DNA of 64,000 nucleotides from Diplocloster modestus. GTDB taxonomy: Bacteria; Bacillota; Clostridia; Lachnospirales; Lachnospiraceae. The position numbers and the translations under genes were made by a program. Position 1 is the stretch's first letter, and each line of letters opens with the position of its first letter. Of this stretch, positions 16,950-28,000 are shown one piece after another. The stretch is from assembly GCF_019042245.1 (NCBI RefSeq), contig NZ_JAHQCX010000025.1:1-64000 (forward strand), in the 5' to 3' direction. Below the pieces are notes generated by a model. That model saw only the letters and a program-made list of their open reading frames with translations, had not been told where the DNA came from and searched no databases.

Positions 16950-19900
16950 ATGAAGTACAGTGATTTTATAGAGATAAATGAGAAGTTTCAAACCTCGATT
17001 AATCTTGAATATGATCTCAATAAAATAGAGAAGGTAAGAAGTTATATTCCCACGGAGCAATCTGTGAAAATATTAGGGACATTTTTGAGATCCTTTTACT
17101 TTAATAAGGAGACGCAAAACCGCGCCAGCGTTTTAATCGGTCCTTATGGTCGGGGGAAGTCCCATTTGCTCCTGGTGTTGGCGGCTCTGACGTCGATGGA
17201 TTTATTTCTGTTTGAAACGTATACCAAAGAAGAGGCTAAACATGTTCAGCTTGAGCTTTGTGACAAAATTGCCGGTATCGACGCTGAGGTTGGGGTTCTG
17301 GCTAAAGCAGTAGTGGAAAACGGAGTTCGAACTTTACCGATAATTATTAATAGCAACTCTACCGATATTAATCAGGCTTTTTTAGCTGCCATTAAAGAGG
17401 CGTTGGAAAGAGCGGATTTAGATTATCTGTTGCCGAAAACATATTTTGACTCCGCAGTTGAAATCCTTGATAAATGGAAAACATCATATCCAGATGTTAT
17501 TCGTCAATTAACGAAGGAGCTTAAGAAATACAAACAGAGCTTTGAGTCTCTCTATATTGGTTTAAAACAATTTGATCAAAAAGCTTATTTAAAATTTTGT
17601 GAAATATATCCGGCTGTTGCTGTTGGAACAACATTTAACCCGCTTACGAATATGGATGTTGTCAAGCTGTATATGGCTGTTGTAGAAGCGCTTTGTGAAC
17701 AAACGGTGTATACCGGTATTAATATTATTTTTGATGAATTTAGTAAATTTCTTGAAGCAAATCTTGATGCCAGTAAGATGCTAAACTTTAAAATTATTCA
17801 AGACATGGCTGAGGTAGCGACTCGAAGCGGACATCACCAAATCCACTTTACTTGTATCACTCATAAGGATATTTTAGATTATTCTTCCAGCGATAGTTTT
17901 AAAACGGTAGAAGGGAGATTCAATAAAATCCAGTATGTTAGTTCATCAGAACAAAGTTATGAATTAATCGCGAATGCTATACCCAAAAAAGCAGCATTTG
18001 ATAAGCTGGTAGAAGATTATCCATTGCAGTTTATAAAAGCTGCTAAAGCGGCAGCAGTTGTAAATGTTTTTAGTGAGATTCCAACTGAATCTTATGAAAA
18101 GAACGTTGTTAAGGGATGCTTTCCACTTGCGCCACTGAGTACATTTTCGTTGTTTCACATCAGCGGACTTGTGGGCCAAAATGAACGTACACTTTTTACG
18201 TTTTTAGCAAAAGATGATGAATATTCTTTACCGAAATTCCTTGTAACAGAAAGAGCGGGAATAGAATTTGTAACGATAGACCTTATCTATGACTACTTCC
18301 AAGAACTGTTTAAAAAGGAAATCTTTAATCAGGCGGTACATAGTGTATGGGCAAAAACGGATTCAGCATTGCGTCAAGTAACGAATCTTAATCAGAGGAA
18401 AATCTTAAAAGCAATCGCTGTGATTACTATGATCCAGGATGAACGGCTGAAGCCTATCCCTTCGCATATAAAGGTAGCATTAATGATGGAGGATGAAGAC
18501 TTCAGCGAATCTGTTTATGAATTACTTAAAAGGCATATATTGTCTCAAAGGGATTCGGCGGAATATGTACTTTTAACTGCAAACGGCGTCGATGTTCAAA
18601 AAAATGTTGAGAATTTTGTGAACTCAAAAGTATCCAGGATTAATAAGAGTGATATATTAGAGTCTGATTTCTCTCTAGGTTACATAATGCCCAGAGAGTA
18701 TAATGACCGATTCGGGATGATCCGCTACTTCAAGAGAATATATCTTGAAGCCAGGACGTTGCTTAGCTATAAAACTGGTGAGCAGCTGTTAAAGGATTTC
18801 CCATATGACGGGGTCGTAGCTTACATTTTGGCTGTAGATGAGCAGGAACGAGATTCTGTGTTGGATCATATTTCGAGTTTTACGACAACACCGGAAGTTG
18901 TGATTTGTGTTACAGAATATCAGTATGATGTGGAAAATCTACTCAAAAAAATAGTTGCAATAAAACAACTTAAAAAAACGGATTTAGCGAATGATCCTCA
19001 TAATTTTGAAGAAATACAGATATATGAGGATGATATCTGCAAACAAGTAAATAGCGCCATTGACATGATGTTTTCTCCAAGCTCTCTATACAGTCAATAT
19101 TTTAATAGTCAAGGTCAGCTTGACGTTTTCAGACAAGTTGATCTAAATAAGGAAATTACAAAAATTTGCATGTTCCGCTATTCGAAGACACCGGTTATCA
19201 ATAACGAGATGGTAAATAAATCCGTCTTGCATTCTCAAAATATAACAGGGCGGAATATTGCGGTTGACTGGGTATTACAACATGCAGAGGATACAACGAT
19301 ACCTTGTATTGTAGAAGGAAAGTCGGAGGTCAGCATTTTTAAAGCTATGTATAGTTTTACGGGTCTGGCGGAATCAGAGCATGTTCAGGATAACGGAATT
19401 AATGAAGTTATGGAGATTATCAAAGATTTTGTCAATAGTTGTGAGGAAGAGGCGCGCACATTTGAACCGTTATATGAGATCCTGAGAAAACCACCTTACG
19501 GAATGCGAAAAGGTGTAATCCCATTATTTATCGTATATGTACTTCGCAAGGTTAAGGATAATGTGGTATTATATTTTAAGGAAAAAGAAATAGAACTTAC
19601 AGCTTCGGCTCTTAGCGCATTGAATGATGCTCCTTCTGATTATTCTCTTTTGCTTGAGCAAGGAACAAGAGAGCGTGAAGAGTTCCTGTATTACCTTCAA
19701 GAACTTTTTGCGCCTTATGAGGACCGTTCCTATACAGGAACGAATCGTATTTTTTCCGTGGTAAAGAGTATGCAAACATGGATGCGTTCTTTACCGGAAT
19801 ATACGAAAAAGTATACGATCTATTACAACAACGGTGTTTCAACCTGCGTAGACCCCAGCACGAAAGTAGTACGGAATGATTTATTAAAATTTGAACTGAA

Positions 19901-20534
19901 CTGTAGGGAAGTCCTGTTTGATAGTTGGAAAACAAAACTAAGTGCGTCTGGGAGTCTGCCTGAATGTGCATCTGAGATTAAAAGGATAAAAGATCTGCTG
20001 GATAACCATTTAATAGAATTTAAAAAGAGTATGATCAACTATCTTATTACATTATTTGTGCCCGGATACACAGGTAGTTTATCGAAAGCGATCAGAATTT
20101 GGATTGATAAACTTCCGGAATCTACGAAACATCATATATTCGATACAGATGCAAATGCCCTGCTGGACTTGGCTGAAAATTGGACTTCGTATGATGACCA
20201 AAGGCTTTTAGATGAATTGGGAATGATGCTTGTATCTCTGGCTATTGAAGACTGGACAGATCAGTTGGCAGAGCAATTCCAGGTGTCAATTGAACGTGTG
20301 CTAGATACCATAAACAATTATGTGGATACTCAAACAGATAAGGAGGATTGCATATTGTCAATCTATCTTCCAGGAATGAAGGTAGAAAGGACATTTTCCG
20401 AATCGGGAATTTCATTATTAGGCAATACTGCGCTGAATAATCTTAAGGCAGTTTTTGATGAGTATAACGGCGCGATATCACCGAATGAGCAATTAGCCAT
20501 TATCGCAAAACTTATTAGCGAAATCATCCAGTGA
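16950..20534 (+). CDS. Large BrxC/PglY-like P-loop ATPase, copy 1
   Basis: The 1194-aa cytoplasmic protein has Walker A GPYGRGKS (residues 64-71), Walker B IIFDEFSKF with Asp262-Glu263, and a following 'FTCITHKDIL' sensor-like strand. Far downstream comes PPYGMRKGVIPLF (from residue 848), a motif I associate with BrxC/PglY-type ATPases of BREX systems. It probably hydrolyses ATP and remodels a protein-DNA complex during modification or phage sensing. The start follows the DUF4007 stop by 3 bp. The ATPase at 31485 shares all three landmarks in the same order, and each is preceded by a DUF4007-type gene. No nuclease motif is recognised. Confidence 0.75.
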   Translation: MKYSDFIEINEKFQTSINLEYDLNKIEKVRSYIPTEQSVKILGTFLRSFYFNKETQNRASVLIGPYGRGKSHLLLVLAALTSMDLFLFETYTKEEAKHVQLELCDKIAGIDAEVGVLAKAVVENGVRTLPIIINSNSTDINQAFLAAIKEALERADLDYLLPKTYFDSAVEILDKWKTSYPDVIRQLTKELKKYKQSFESLYIGLKQFDQKAYLKFCEIYPAVAVGTTFNPLTNMDVVKLYMAVVEALCEQTVYTGINIIFDEFSKFLEANLDASKMLNFKIIQDMAEVATRSGHHQIHFTCITHKDILDYSSSDSFKTVEGRFNKIQYVSSSEQSYELIANAIPKKAAFDKLVEDYPLQFIKAAKAAAVVNVFSEIPTESYEKNVVKGCFPLAPLSTFSLFHISGLVGQNERTLFTFLAKDDEYSLPKFLVTERAGIEFVTIDLIYDYFQELFKKEIFNQAVHSVWAKTDSALRQVTNLNQRKILKAIAVITMIQDERLKPIPSHIKVALMMEDEDFSESVYELLKRHILSQRDSAEYVLLTANGVDVQKNVENFVNSKVSRINKSDILESDFSLGYIMPREYNDRFGMIRYFKRIYLEARTLLSYKTGEQLLKDFPYDGVVAYILAVDEQERDSVLDHISSFTTTPEVVICVTEYQYDVENLLKKIVAIKQLKKTDLANDPHNFEEIQIYEDDICKQVNSAIDMMFSPSSLYSQYFNSQGQLDVFRQVDLNKEITKICMFRYSKTPVINNEMVNKSVLHSQNITGRNIAVDWVLQHAEDTTIPCIVEGKSEVSIFKAMYSFTGLAESEHVQDNGINEVMEIIKDFVNSCEEEARTFEPLYEILRKPPYGMRKGVIPLFIVYVLRKVKDNVVLYFKEKEIELTASALSALNDAPSDYSLLLEQGTREREEFLYYLQELFAPYEDRSYTGTNRIFSVVKSMQTWMRSLPEYTKKYTIYYNNGVSTCVDPSTKVVRNDLLKFELNCREVLFDSWKTKLSASGSLPECASEIKRIKDLLDNHLIEFKKSMINYLITLFVPGYTGSLSKAIRIWIDKLPESTKHHIFDTDANALLDLAENWTSYDDQRLLDELGMMLVSLAIEDWTDQLAEQFQVSIERVLDTINNYVDTQTDKEDCILSIYLPGMKVERTFSESGISLLGNTALNNLKAVFDEYNGAISPNEQLAIIAKLISEIIQ

Positions 20535-20546
20535 GGAGAGCAGGAC

Positions 20547-21689
20547 ATGATATATTTGGATAATGCGGCGACAACTTTTCCTAAGCCGGAAGAAGTTTAC
20601 CAAACGGTGGACTATGTTCAGCGAAACCTGGCAGTTAATATAGGGCGCGGTAGTTATACGGTAGCAAATGAAGCGATGAAAATTGTGGATGAAACGCGTT
20701 TTCTCTTGGCCAAACTTGTCGGCATCGAACATCCAAATAATGTCATATTTACCCCATCTGCCACGATAGCGGCAAATGAAGTCATATATGGTTTGAACTG
20801 GGATGAGTTTAAAACAGTTTATATAACCCCTTTTGAACATAACGCGATTGCCAGGCCATTAGAGTTTATACGGAAAAAGTACGGAATTAAAATTTGTATG
20901 CTGCCATTTGATTTGCAAAGTCAACAGATTGATTATGAAAAAACATCTGTATTATTTTCGAGCAATCCTCCGGATTATGTGTTCTTAAATCAAGTCAGCA
21001 ATGTGACTGGCACGGTAATCCCCATAAAGGAGATTTCTGCTATGGCAAAGAAATACGATGCCATAGTCATTGTTGATGGAGCACAATCCGTAGGTTTATT
21101 AGATATAAATATGTTGCGGGATGGTATAGATTATTTGATTTTTGCCGGTCATAAGAACATGTATGCTTCATGGGGGGTAGGAGGCTTTATATCCTTGCGA
21201 GATCCCAAACTAGTCTCCATTATAACTGGCGGAACAGGTTCTGATTCATTGGATTTAACGATGGGGAATTCTTCTCCGGTTCGTTTTGAACCTGCAAGTC
21301 CTAATATCATTGCCTTGGCCAGTTTAAACAGCTCGCTTAAATGGCTGAATCAGACGACTATGGAAAAGATAGGTGAAAAAAAGAAAGAATTAGTGAATAT
21401 ATTAGTCGAAGGTTTAACTGAACGAGGATGCAAAATGTATATGCCCCAAGAACCAGTAGGACATTCGAGTGTTGTATCATTTAATGTTGAGGGTTACACA
21501 GCATCAGAAATGGGAAGTATTTTAAACCATGATTTTGATATAGCAGTACGTACAGGATATCATTGCGCTCCTTACATACACAACTTTTTGGGGACGATGG
21601 AATATGGAGGAACCGTTAGGGTAAGTGTTGGATATTTTAATAATACGAATGATATAGCAGCGATCCTTAATGCTGTGGATGAACTATAA
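20547..21689 (+). CDS. Cysteine desulfurase (class V aminotransferase, DndA/SufS-like)
   Basis: The 380-aa PLP enzyme opens with 'MIYLDNAATTFPKPEEV', shows the PLP-binding lysine in AGHKNMYA (Lys203) and the persulfide cysteine in the 'GYHCAPY' loop (Cys340). It removes sulfur from cysteine and hands it on as persulfide. Placed between the PAPS-reductase-like gene and dptFGH-like genes, it takes the position and likely role of DndA, supplying sulfur for DNA modification. The sequence style is closer to the short SufS-like group than to IscS. The start has GGAGAG upstream, 12 bp after the ATPase stop. Confidence 0.88.
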   Translation: MIYLDNAATTFPKPEEVYQTVDYVQRNLAVNIGRGSYTVANEAMKIVDETRFLLAKLVGIEHPNNVIFTPSATIAANEVIYGLNWDEFKTVYITPFEHNAIARPLEFIRKKYGIKICMLPFDLQSQQIDYEKTSVLFSSNPPDYVFLNQVSNVTGTVIPIKEISAMAKKYDAIVIVDGAQSVGLLDINMLRDGIDYLIFAGHKNMYASWGVGGFISLRDPKLVSIITGGTGSDSLDLTMGNSSPVRFEPASPNIIALASLNSSLKWLNQTTMEKIGEKKKELVNILVEGLTERGCKMYMPQEPVGHSSVVSFNVEGYTASEMGSILNHDFDIAVRTGYHCAPYIHNFLGTMEYGGTVRVSVGYFNNTNDIAAILNAVDEL

Positions 21690-21704
21690 GGAGGTTTTGC
21701 AATA

Positions 21705-23477
21705 ATGAATGGATTTGTCGATTATCTGAATTCAACCAATAATGTTGGCGGTAATTCGACTGGATCACTTGCAGAGACCCAGGTGAAAAGCAGTTATTTC
21801 GATATGGTAAAGATTGATCGCAAACTTGGACAGAATATTGCAAATACCATTAAGACAAACAATTATAAATCATTTATTCTTACTGGACATGCTGGCGATG
21901 GAAAAACAAGTGTATTAGTCCAGGTGCTAAAAAATTTGAAACTGCTTCGCGACGGAGAAGGCCTGGTCCAGAAAAAGGAATACGATGATTTTTTCTATGT
22001 TAAGGATATGAGTGAAATCGCGGAGCAAGAACAAGAAAAGGTCTTGAAACAAGCGCTTGAAGCTCCAAAGAATGGTAAAAGCAGTCTGCTTATCAGTAAT
22101 ACCGGCCCCCTTTTAAACACCTTTTTAAGACTTGCGGAATATAACCGAAGAGTGAATCTGTTAGCTTTTGATGACAAAGAAAAAATGGAGGTCCGGTCCA
22201 AACTTTTAATTCAACTGGATACCAATTCGGATGAAATGATGAATCTTGAAGGTTTTGAATTCTACTTAGTGAACATAGCGCGCGTGGACAATGTTAACTT
22301 CTCTAAAGATTTATTACAAAAAATACTATCGGATCAACTCTGGAACGAGTGTCAGTCTTGTTCATGTAAAGATAGGTGCCCTATAAAAAACAACGTGGAT
22401 AGTGTCAAAGCACAACTGGATCGGGTAGCTTCATTTGTTAAGAGTTATTATCGATATCTTTATGAAAATGATAAGCGGATGACCATACGCCAAATGGTTG
22501 GTCAGATTGCTTATGCGGTTACCGGCAATCTGACTTGCCAACAGATTTCATCACACTACTTGAAGGAACCTTTTTTCAACTATAACTTTGCCAATCTGTT
22601 TTTTGGATATAATGGACTGAATGAAGCGTTATACAGTCCCCAGATTAAGGGTATAGCTCAAATTAATTTATTAGGATTAGACAGAATTTCATTAGATGTG
22701 GATTACAGGCTTTTCGTAAATCATGATTATTCTTTCTTCACATCTAATATTGCAGATATACTTGATTCATTGAGAAAAAAACATAGAAAGCATTATCAGG
22801 TGGTAGAGAAAGAACAAGCTCTCTCGGTTGCCGAACAAAGTAAAGAAGCCAAAATGCGGCAGGCTATTAGACGCTTCTACTTGGTGTATAGTGCTGACCA
22901 GAAGGAAGAAGATGTTTTTAATCAGATTTTTGGACATTTCTATACCTTATATGAAAAGTTGGTTTCGTCAAAGCAACCTCAGTCGGTTTTGAGAAAGATT
23001 CAGGCGTTGCTGTTTCAGGCCTTATATATAAAAAATACCGGTTTTTTACCCAATCATACCAATGATTTGCCGCTTACTCTCAGAAGAGAAAATGATGTTT
23101 TCCAAAATGTAATGTTAGTATTGGGCGTTGTATCTAAAATGGACCTAGACATTCGGCAGAAGCAGGTAAATAACTGCTTTGAAGATTTTGAGACTAAGCA
23201 AGTACTTTATTTACATGTCAAAGATGAGGATTTTGTTCTTACGCTCCCGATGCTTACATACTTTGAAAATATGGTTCAGGGTGCGATTGTATCAGAAAAT
23301 AATCCTGCGCTTACACATGGTATTGCAAAATTAGATGCCTTGCTTTTGGACAAATTTGGAGATGATTTGCCGGAAAGTAAAGATGACTGTATTTTGCGGA
23401 TCTTGATAAACACTACACGAGGGCAAGTGATTCGATGCTACGCTTTCAATGGTAGTAAATTAAGTTTTATGCCTTAA
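21705..23477 (+). CDS. dptF: DptF-like ATPase, phosphorothioation-linked restriction
   Basis: The 590-aa protein has a P-loop GHAGDGKT (residues 61-68) and a cysteine knot C216-x2-C219-x-C221-x3-C225 that probably binds zinc. Length, P-loop wording and position directly before DptG- and DptH-like genes match DptF, one of three proteins that cut DNA lacking phosphorothioate in Dnd hosts. The family's precise mechanism is unclear to me. The ATG has a perfect AAGGAGG upstream. The symbol rests on order, size and motifs, not on a database search. Confidence 0.75.
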   Translation: MNGFVDYLNSTNNVGGNSTGSLAETQVKSSYFDMVKIDRKLGQNIANTIKTNNYKSFILTGHAGDGKTSVLVQVLKNLKLLRDGEGLVQKKEYDDFFYVKDMSEIAEQEQEKVLKQALEAPKNGKSSLLISNTGPLLNTFLRLAEYNRRVNLLAFDDKEKMEVRSKLLIQLDTNSDEMMNLEGFEFYLVNIARVDNVNFSKDLLQKILSDQLWNECQSCSCKDRCPIKNNVDSVKAQLDRVASFVKSYYRYLYENDKRMTIRQMVGQIAYAVTGNLTCQQISSHYLKEPFFNYNFANLFFGYNGLNEALYSPQIKGIAQINLLGLDRISLDVDYRLFVNHDYSFFTSNIADILDSLRKKHRKHYQVVEKEQALSVAEQSKEAKMRQAIRRFYLVYSADQKEEDVFNQIFGHFYTLYEKLVSSKQPQSVLRKIQALLFQALYIKNTGFLPNHTNDLPLTLRRENDVFQNVMLVLGVVSKMDLDIRQKQVNNCFEDFETKQVLYLHVKDEDFVLTLPMLTYFENMVQGAIVSENNPALTHGIAKLDALLLDKFGDDLPESKDDCILRILINTTRGQVIRCYAFNGSKLSFMP

Positions 23478-23494
23478 TTTACCAAGGAGGAATA

Positions 23495-25012
23495 ATGCGC
23501 AATATGGAAATGTATCCTGCGAATTATGATAAAACGATGGTTAAATCGCTTCAAAACCGTTTGTTTGGACATAGATTGAAACCAGGACAAACGAAGAACG
23601 AGTATATGATTGAATTTCTACAAGTAGCGTTTGCACGAAAAGAGAACTTAAGAACTCAGAAATCCTATGACTGTATGTTCCCTGTTGATGATTCATTTAA
23701 TGAGGACATTTTAGTATATCATCCTCAAAATCGTATGGGATTGAAACGATTTATTTTTATGCCTAAAAGCAAATTGGATGGAAAGGCAAAAATCGATATC
23801 ACGGCTTATGATGAATGTATTAGGGAGTTAGAGAAGAGTGTAGAGGGTGGAAATTTAAACGCCAAAAAAAACAGCATTGTAATTGTCCAGAATTTACTGG
23901 CCGGTTTCAATGCGGTTAACCAGAATAGAGCTTGGTTTGCTCAGAGCTTGCTGCCTATTTGCCAAGAAGCGATTTTGCCTGAAAGCTTAGGGGTAAAATC
24001 TTTGCGTAAATTGAGTTTTCAACTTTGTGATGCTGATATTGATTACAAATTTGAATTTAACAAATACACTTATATGTGTCGAGGCGGTGAGATTTATTAT
24101 CTGCACCTTTTATGCGCAATTAATCAGTATCCGGAGTATGCTCCCATAATAGATAGAAGACTTAGTAAATTGGTTGGTAGTTTTCCGCAGTTTACTTATC
24201 TGTGTAATTTCGTACAGGAAACTTGGGACAACTACATTCAGGTTCCATTTGAAGAGAAAGAAAAACGCGAACTATCTAAAAGACTTGGTGCGATTCCGGT
24301 ATCATTTTCAAAAAGAAACCAATATACACTCTCTGAATTGAAAGAATTTTTGAATAGTAAATCTCATCCTTTCGAAAAGATGGAGATATTTTCAACTGGG
24401 ATAATTCTTCAAATGCTGCGAATGATGTACATTGCGGCAGCTACTGACACAGAAAGTAACTGCTGGGTAATTGATGTGAATTGTAAGGAATACGAAAGCT
24501 TAGAGACAAAGAAGGCGGCAATCCTTGCTTTTAATCATAATGAAGAGGTAATTTGTAAATATCTTTATAGAGGGCTTGATGAACTTCGGAGTGAATTAAA
24601 TATTTCTGATGACCAAGATGACGTTGATAAAGCTGCAAATGATTCGTATCGATTGTTTAGAAAGTTAGGAAAAGCCATTGGAATCATTATTCCAAGCACG
24701 GGGCCGGGAATGCGCTTCACCCTATCCGAGGATGTTATCAAATTTTTAGTTCTTTCTATTATTCCGGCACGTAAAATGGATACGTTGGATGATTTCATTG
24801 AGCATTTATATCAACATTTTGGAATGGTAATTGCGCCGGAGCAATACCGCAGAGAAATGGAAAAGGGATCTGTAAAGAGACTTGGAGACGTATCATTTCT
24901 TGAAGAAAATAAGAAGGCTTTTGCTCAAAAATTAAAGGATTGTGGGTTTCTGAGAGATTTATCTGATGCGACAGCAATAGTGGAGAACCCGTATGAAAGT
25001 GAGGGCGAATGA
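23495..25012 (+). CDS. dptG: DptG-like protein, phosphorothioation-linked restriction
   Basis: The 505-aa protein has no P-loop or signal peptide. It is predominantly helical with 'FLQVAFARKEN' near the start and 'PSTGPGMRFTLSEDVIKFLVLSIIPARKM' at about 403-431; the latter resembles a winged-helix segment preceding a terminal tail. The assignment as DptG comes from its place between DptF- and DptH-like genes and from its size. The start has AAGGAGG 6-7 bases upstream. Its last 4 bases overlap dptH, so translation is probably coupled. Confidence 0.68.
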   Translation: MRNMEMYPANYDKTMVKSLQNRLFGHRLKPGQTKNEYMIEFLQVAFARKENLRTQKSYDCMFPVDDSFNEDILVYHPQNRMGLKRFIFMPKSKLDGKAKIDITAYDECIRELEKSVEGGNLNAKKNSIVIVQNLLAGFNAVNQNRAWFAQSLLPICQEAILPESLGVKSLRKLSFQLCDADIDYKFEFNKYTYMCRGGEIYYLHLLCAINQYPEYAPIIDRRLSKLVGSFPQFTYLCNFVQETWDNYIQVPFEEKEKRELSKRLGAIPVSFSKRNQYTLSELKEFLNSKSHPFEKMEIFSTGIILQMLRMMYIAAATDTESNCWVIDVNCKEYESLETKKAAILAFNHNEEVICKYLYRGLDELRSELNISDDQDDVDKAANDSYRLFRKLGKAIGIIIPSTGPGMRFTLSEDVIKFLVLSIIPARKMDTLDDFIEHLYQHFGMVIAPEQYRREMEKGSVKRLGDVSFLEENKKAFAQKLKDCGFLRDLSDATAIVENPYESEGE

Positions 25013-28000
25013 TGAAGCAACTAGTGAATGCGTTGTATCAGAATATTGTTAATCAAATTCAACCATTTAAATCCAATATTGTTCGTATTGAAGGAATTAA
25101 TAATCCAATCATATATCAGTGTGTTTGTGAAAAAATCCAGAGAGAGTATGGGATTGAGGAGTTTATAGCGAAACTCACGCGTGAGAAATATAAGGAATTT
25201 AAGGAGGCAAATCACCCGGAGTGGAACCAAGCATTGAATTATTTGCACAAGGGGAAAAATAATACCTACTCGGAAAGTTATTCCATAGGGTATGCGGAAG
25301 ATAGTTTTGTCGATTTTAATAACGCAATCACCAGATGGCGTAATGAGTCTGCTAATCAAATTTCCTCGCGAACATCATTGATCTTACTAATGGGCACGGA
25401 GGCGGCCCAGGACACCGGGGGGCTTGCAGACACATCCTTTGTGATATCTCCGAAGAGTATGATTGCAACCTTAAGCAGGGACTACAGTGTATGGTTTTCA
25501 GATATCATCAGGACCAATGATATACATGAAGATTATAAGAAGCCAATACATGCTTTGTATAAAGCTTTGTTTACTCAGATAAGCACAGATATTTTTAAAC
25601 TAAGCGATTTTATTGACGGATTACAAGAATTGACATTCGATTCCATCCAGGAATTGGTTTCACATATATGTGAGACGCTGAATGTGACCTGGGGAATTCC
25701 AAGTATCGTTGATAAAAAAGCTGTTCCGAAAGTTAGTATTTTGAATAAGGGAGCATCAGATGGTGCGAAGATAATTACAAGTGCCGCTAAATTTATTGAA
25801 CGAAGTGATGATATTCCTTCAAAAAAATTCCTTGAAAGATTGCAGCTAAAGTTTAAAAAATATGCGGAAAGGCATAACATCGATACAACTGCATCATTTC
25901 CGGAAGAAAATCCAGTTTTCCGGGATTATGAAGAATTTGAAAAGGCAGTTACAGATTTTATGCGGGGGATTGATTTAGATGTCAATCGGTCTAAACTGTT
26001 AGAAGTAGATTATTCGATAATTCACGAGATAGTGGGAACCTCTCTACCGAAATTGCCCAAAGAAAAAATTCAGACTTATTCAGGATCGCCGGTTGAAGTA
26101 TATTCCAGAATATTTCTGGATGTTATAAAAGGTTTTTATAGCGCAAATTCCGCTTATCCAACTCAGATTTCTATATATGTGGATAAAATATCTCTGTCTG
26201 ATTGCCCAGATGATCAAAAAGAGGAACGCCCGGATGATCAGAAAGAGGATTCCTTTTTGCATGTTTGCAATTTTGTTGGAGGGATTCTGCATTTTTTTAA
26301 TGAGCTGGCTATCGATATTGATGGGCAACTGATGGAGTTTAAGTATTCTGATGTTAATTGCGAAGATCCTTTTGATTTTGCCAACTATGATAAGGTAAAA
26401 GATAAGATCAAAAGTACCGGCAAATGGGGCAACCCTTCTAAAGTACAATTTATAGTTACAGCAACAAACGATGAAAATTTATATAAGTGTGAATATAGAT
26501 GGGCCTTTTCCCCATACAGTCCGTGGCTCAATGCGTTTAGCTATTTGGCCGATATTTTTGTTAATCCTGATGGGGCGTCATATATTTTACCGACGCTGGT
26601 TGCGTGCTCGAATATACAGGAATATCTGGACTGCGAAAGTGAAGATGAATTTTATGCTCATCTTCAGAAATTCCGTGGAGTTGAGTTGTTTGACGAACAT
26701 AAAAATAAAATAAGAGAATGTTTTGAAAACTCTCTGACAGGTCTTTTTGACCTTGTATGTAATGATTTCAAAGACTTTACACTAACCCTTACGCAGCATG
26801 GGTTTTATAATGCGGGAAATAAACTGCGTGCATTAGTACAGTCATATACCAATCTAATGAAATCAGTTCATGATCATTACTCTTCTTTCACCGATGATCA
26901 GAAGGAAAACATTAATTTGCTGATCAATATTTTTGTGATTACATCCAATACTGCGGTCTTGAGCAACAGTGATATGTGTGATGTCATAGTTCCTGCGTAT
27001 AATCCGGTAATGTTGGAGAAAATGGATGCACAGCAATTATTTCTCCGCAGAGGCTTTAACGAACTTTTGGACAATCTGATGTCAGAAGAATACTCGGAGT
27101 CTGTGCTAAAATCTAAATTTGCAAATTTAGTTCAGTTATCGTCCATAACCCAGGCAACGGATTCGATCATAAAAAAGGCAGATGAATACTTAGTATGCCA
27201 AAATATGTGGGAATATTTTGGGGTATATTACGGAATAAATAACAGCAACGACATTTTGGAAGGAACGGCTTTTGGCCCTTCAATGGTTGCCGATGATGAA
27301 GACGCTTCAGCCATGCTGCGGAGTACCCCGAAGTCCAATATCATTGTAAGAAATGTTTTGGATTATATACGAACATTTCCGGCAAGGGTAGATGGCCTCA
27401 AGATTGCCTTTATTGCTCCGACGGATATGCAGCATATAGTTTCGGCAGTCCATTCAATTGCAAAGATTTTGGACAATGAATATTTTCCCGCGACTATAAA
27501 CATAAAGCTGATTTGTTTGAACAGCAAGAAGAATTCTGCGGCTTATTTGAGGAGATGGCTTGACAGTTACTTCAGCGATGACCGCTCCGTAAAAGTTAAT
27601 ACGTATCTGTACAATAGCACAGTTTGTTCGAAGGCGGATGTGGAGGGGATGAAAGAAGTACTAAAGAACCATGATTTATGCTTTACCTATAACATTTTGC
27701 AATCGACACGAGTTCAGTTTGACTTAGGTACAGATGAAGACATCGATATTAATTATGAGAAATTCCCGATGACGTTTACACCGGATACCATCCCTGCGAC
27801 ACATGGCAGAAAGCGCAGGGTGAATATTTCCCAGTTCCAATTTCTTGCTGCAAAACAGCATACGCAGGCTAGTCATATTGCGGGGCATCCGCATAGTCTG
27901 GATGGGACATATCGCATATACAGGACGTTGGAATTAACTGAAATACAAGAAGCAATTATTGAGGTTGCACATGGGAGCTGCAAATGGGTTGTGTGTGTAG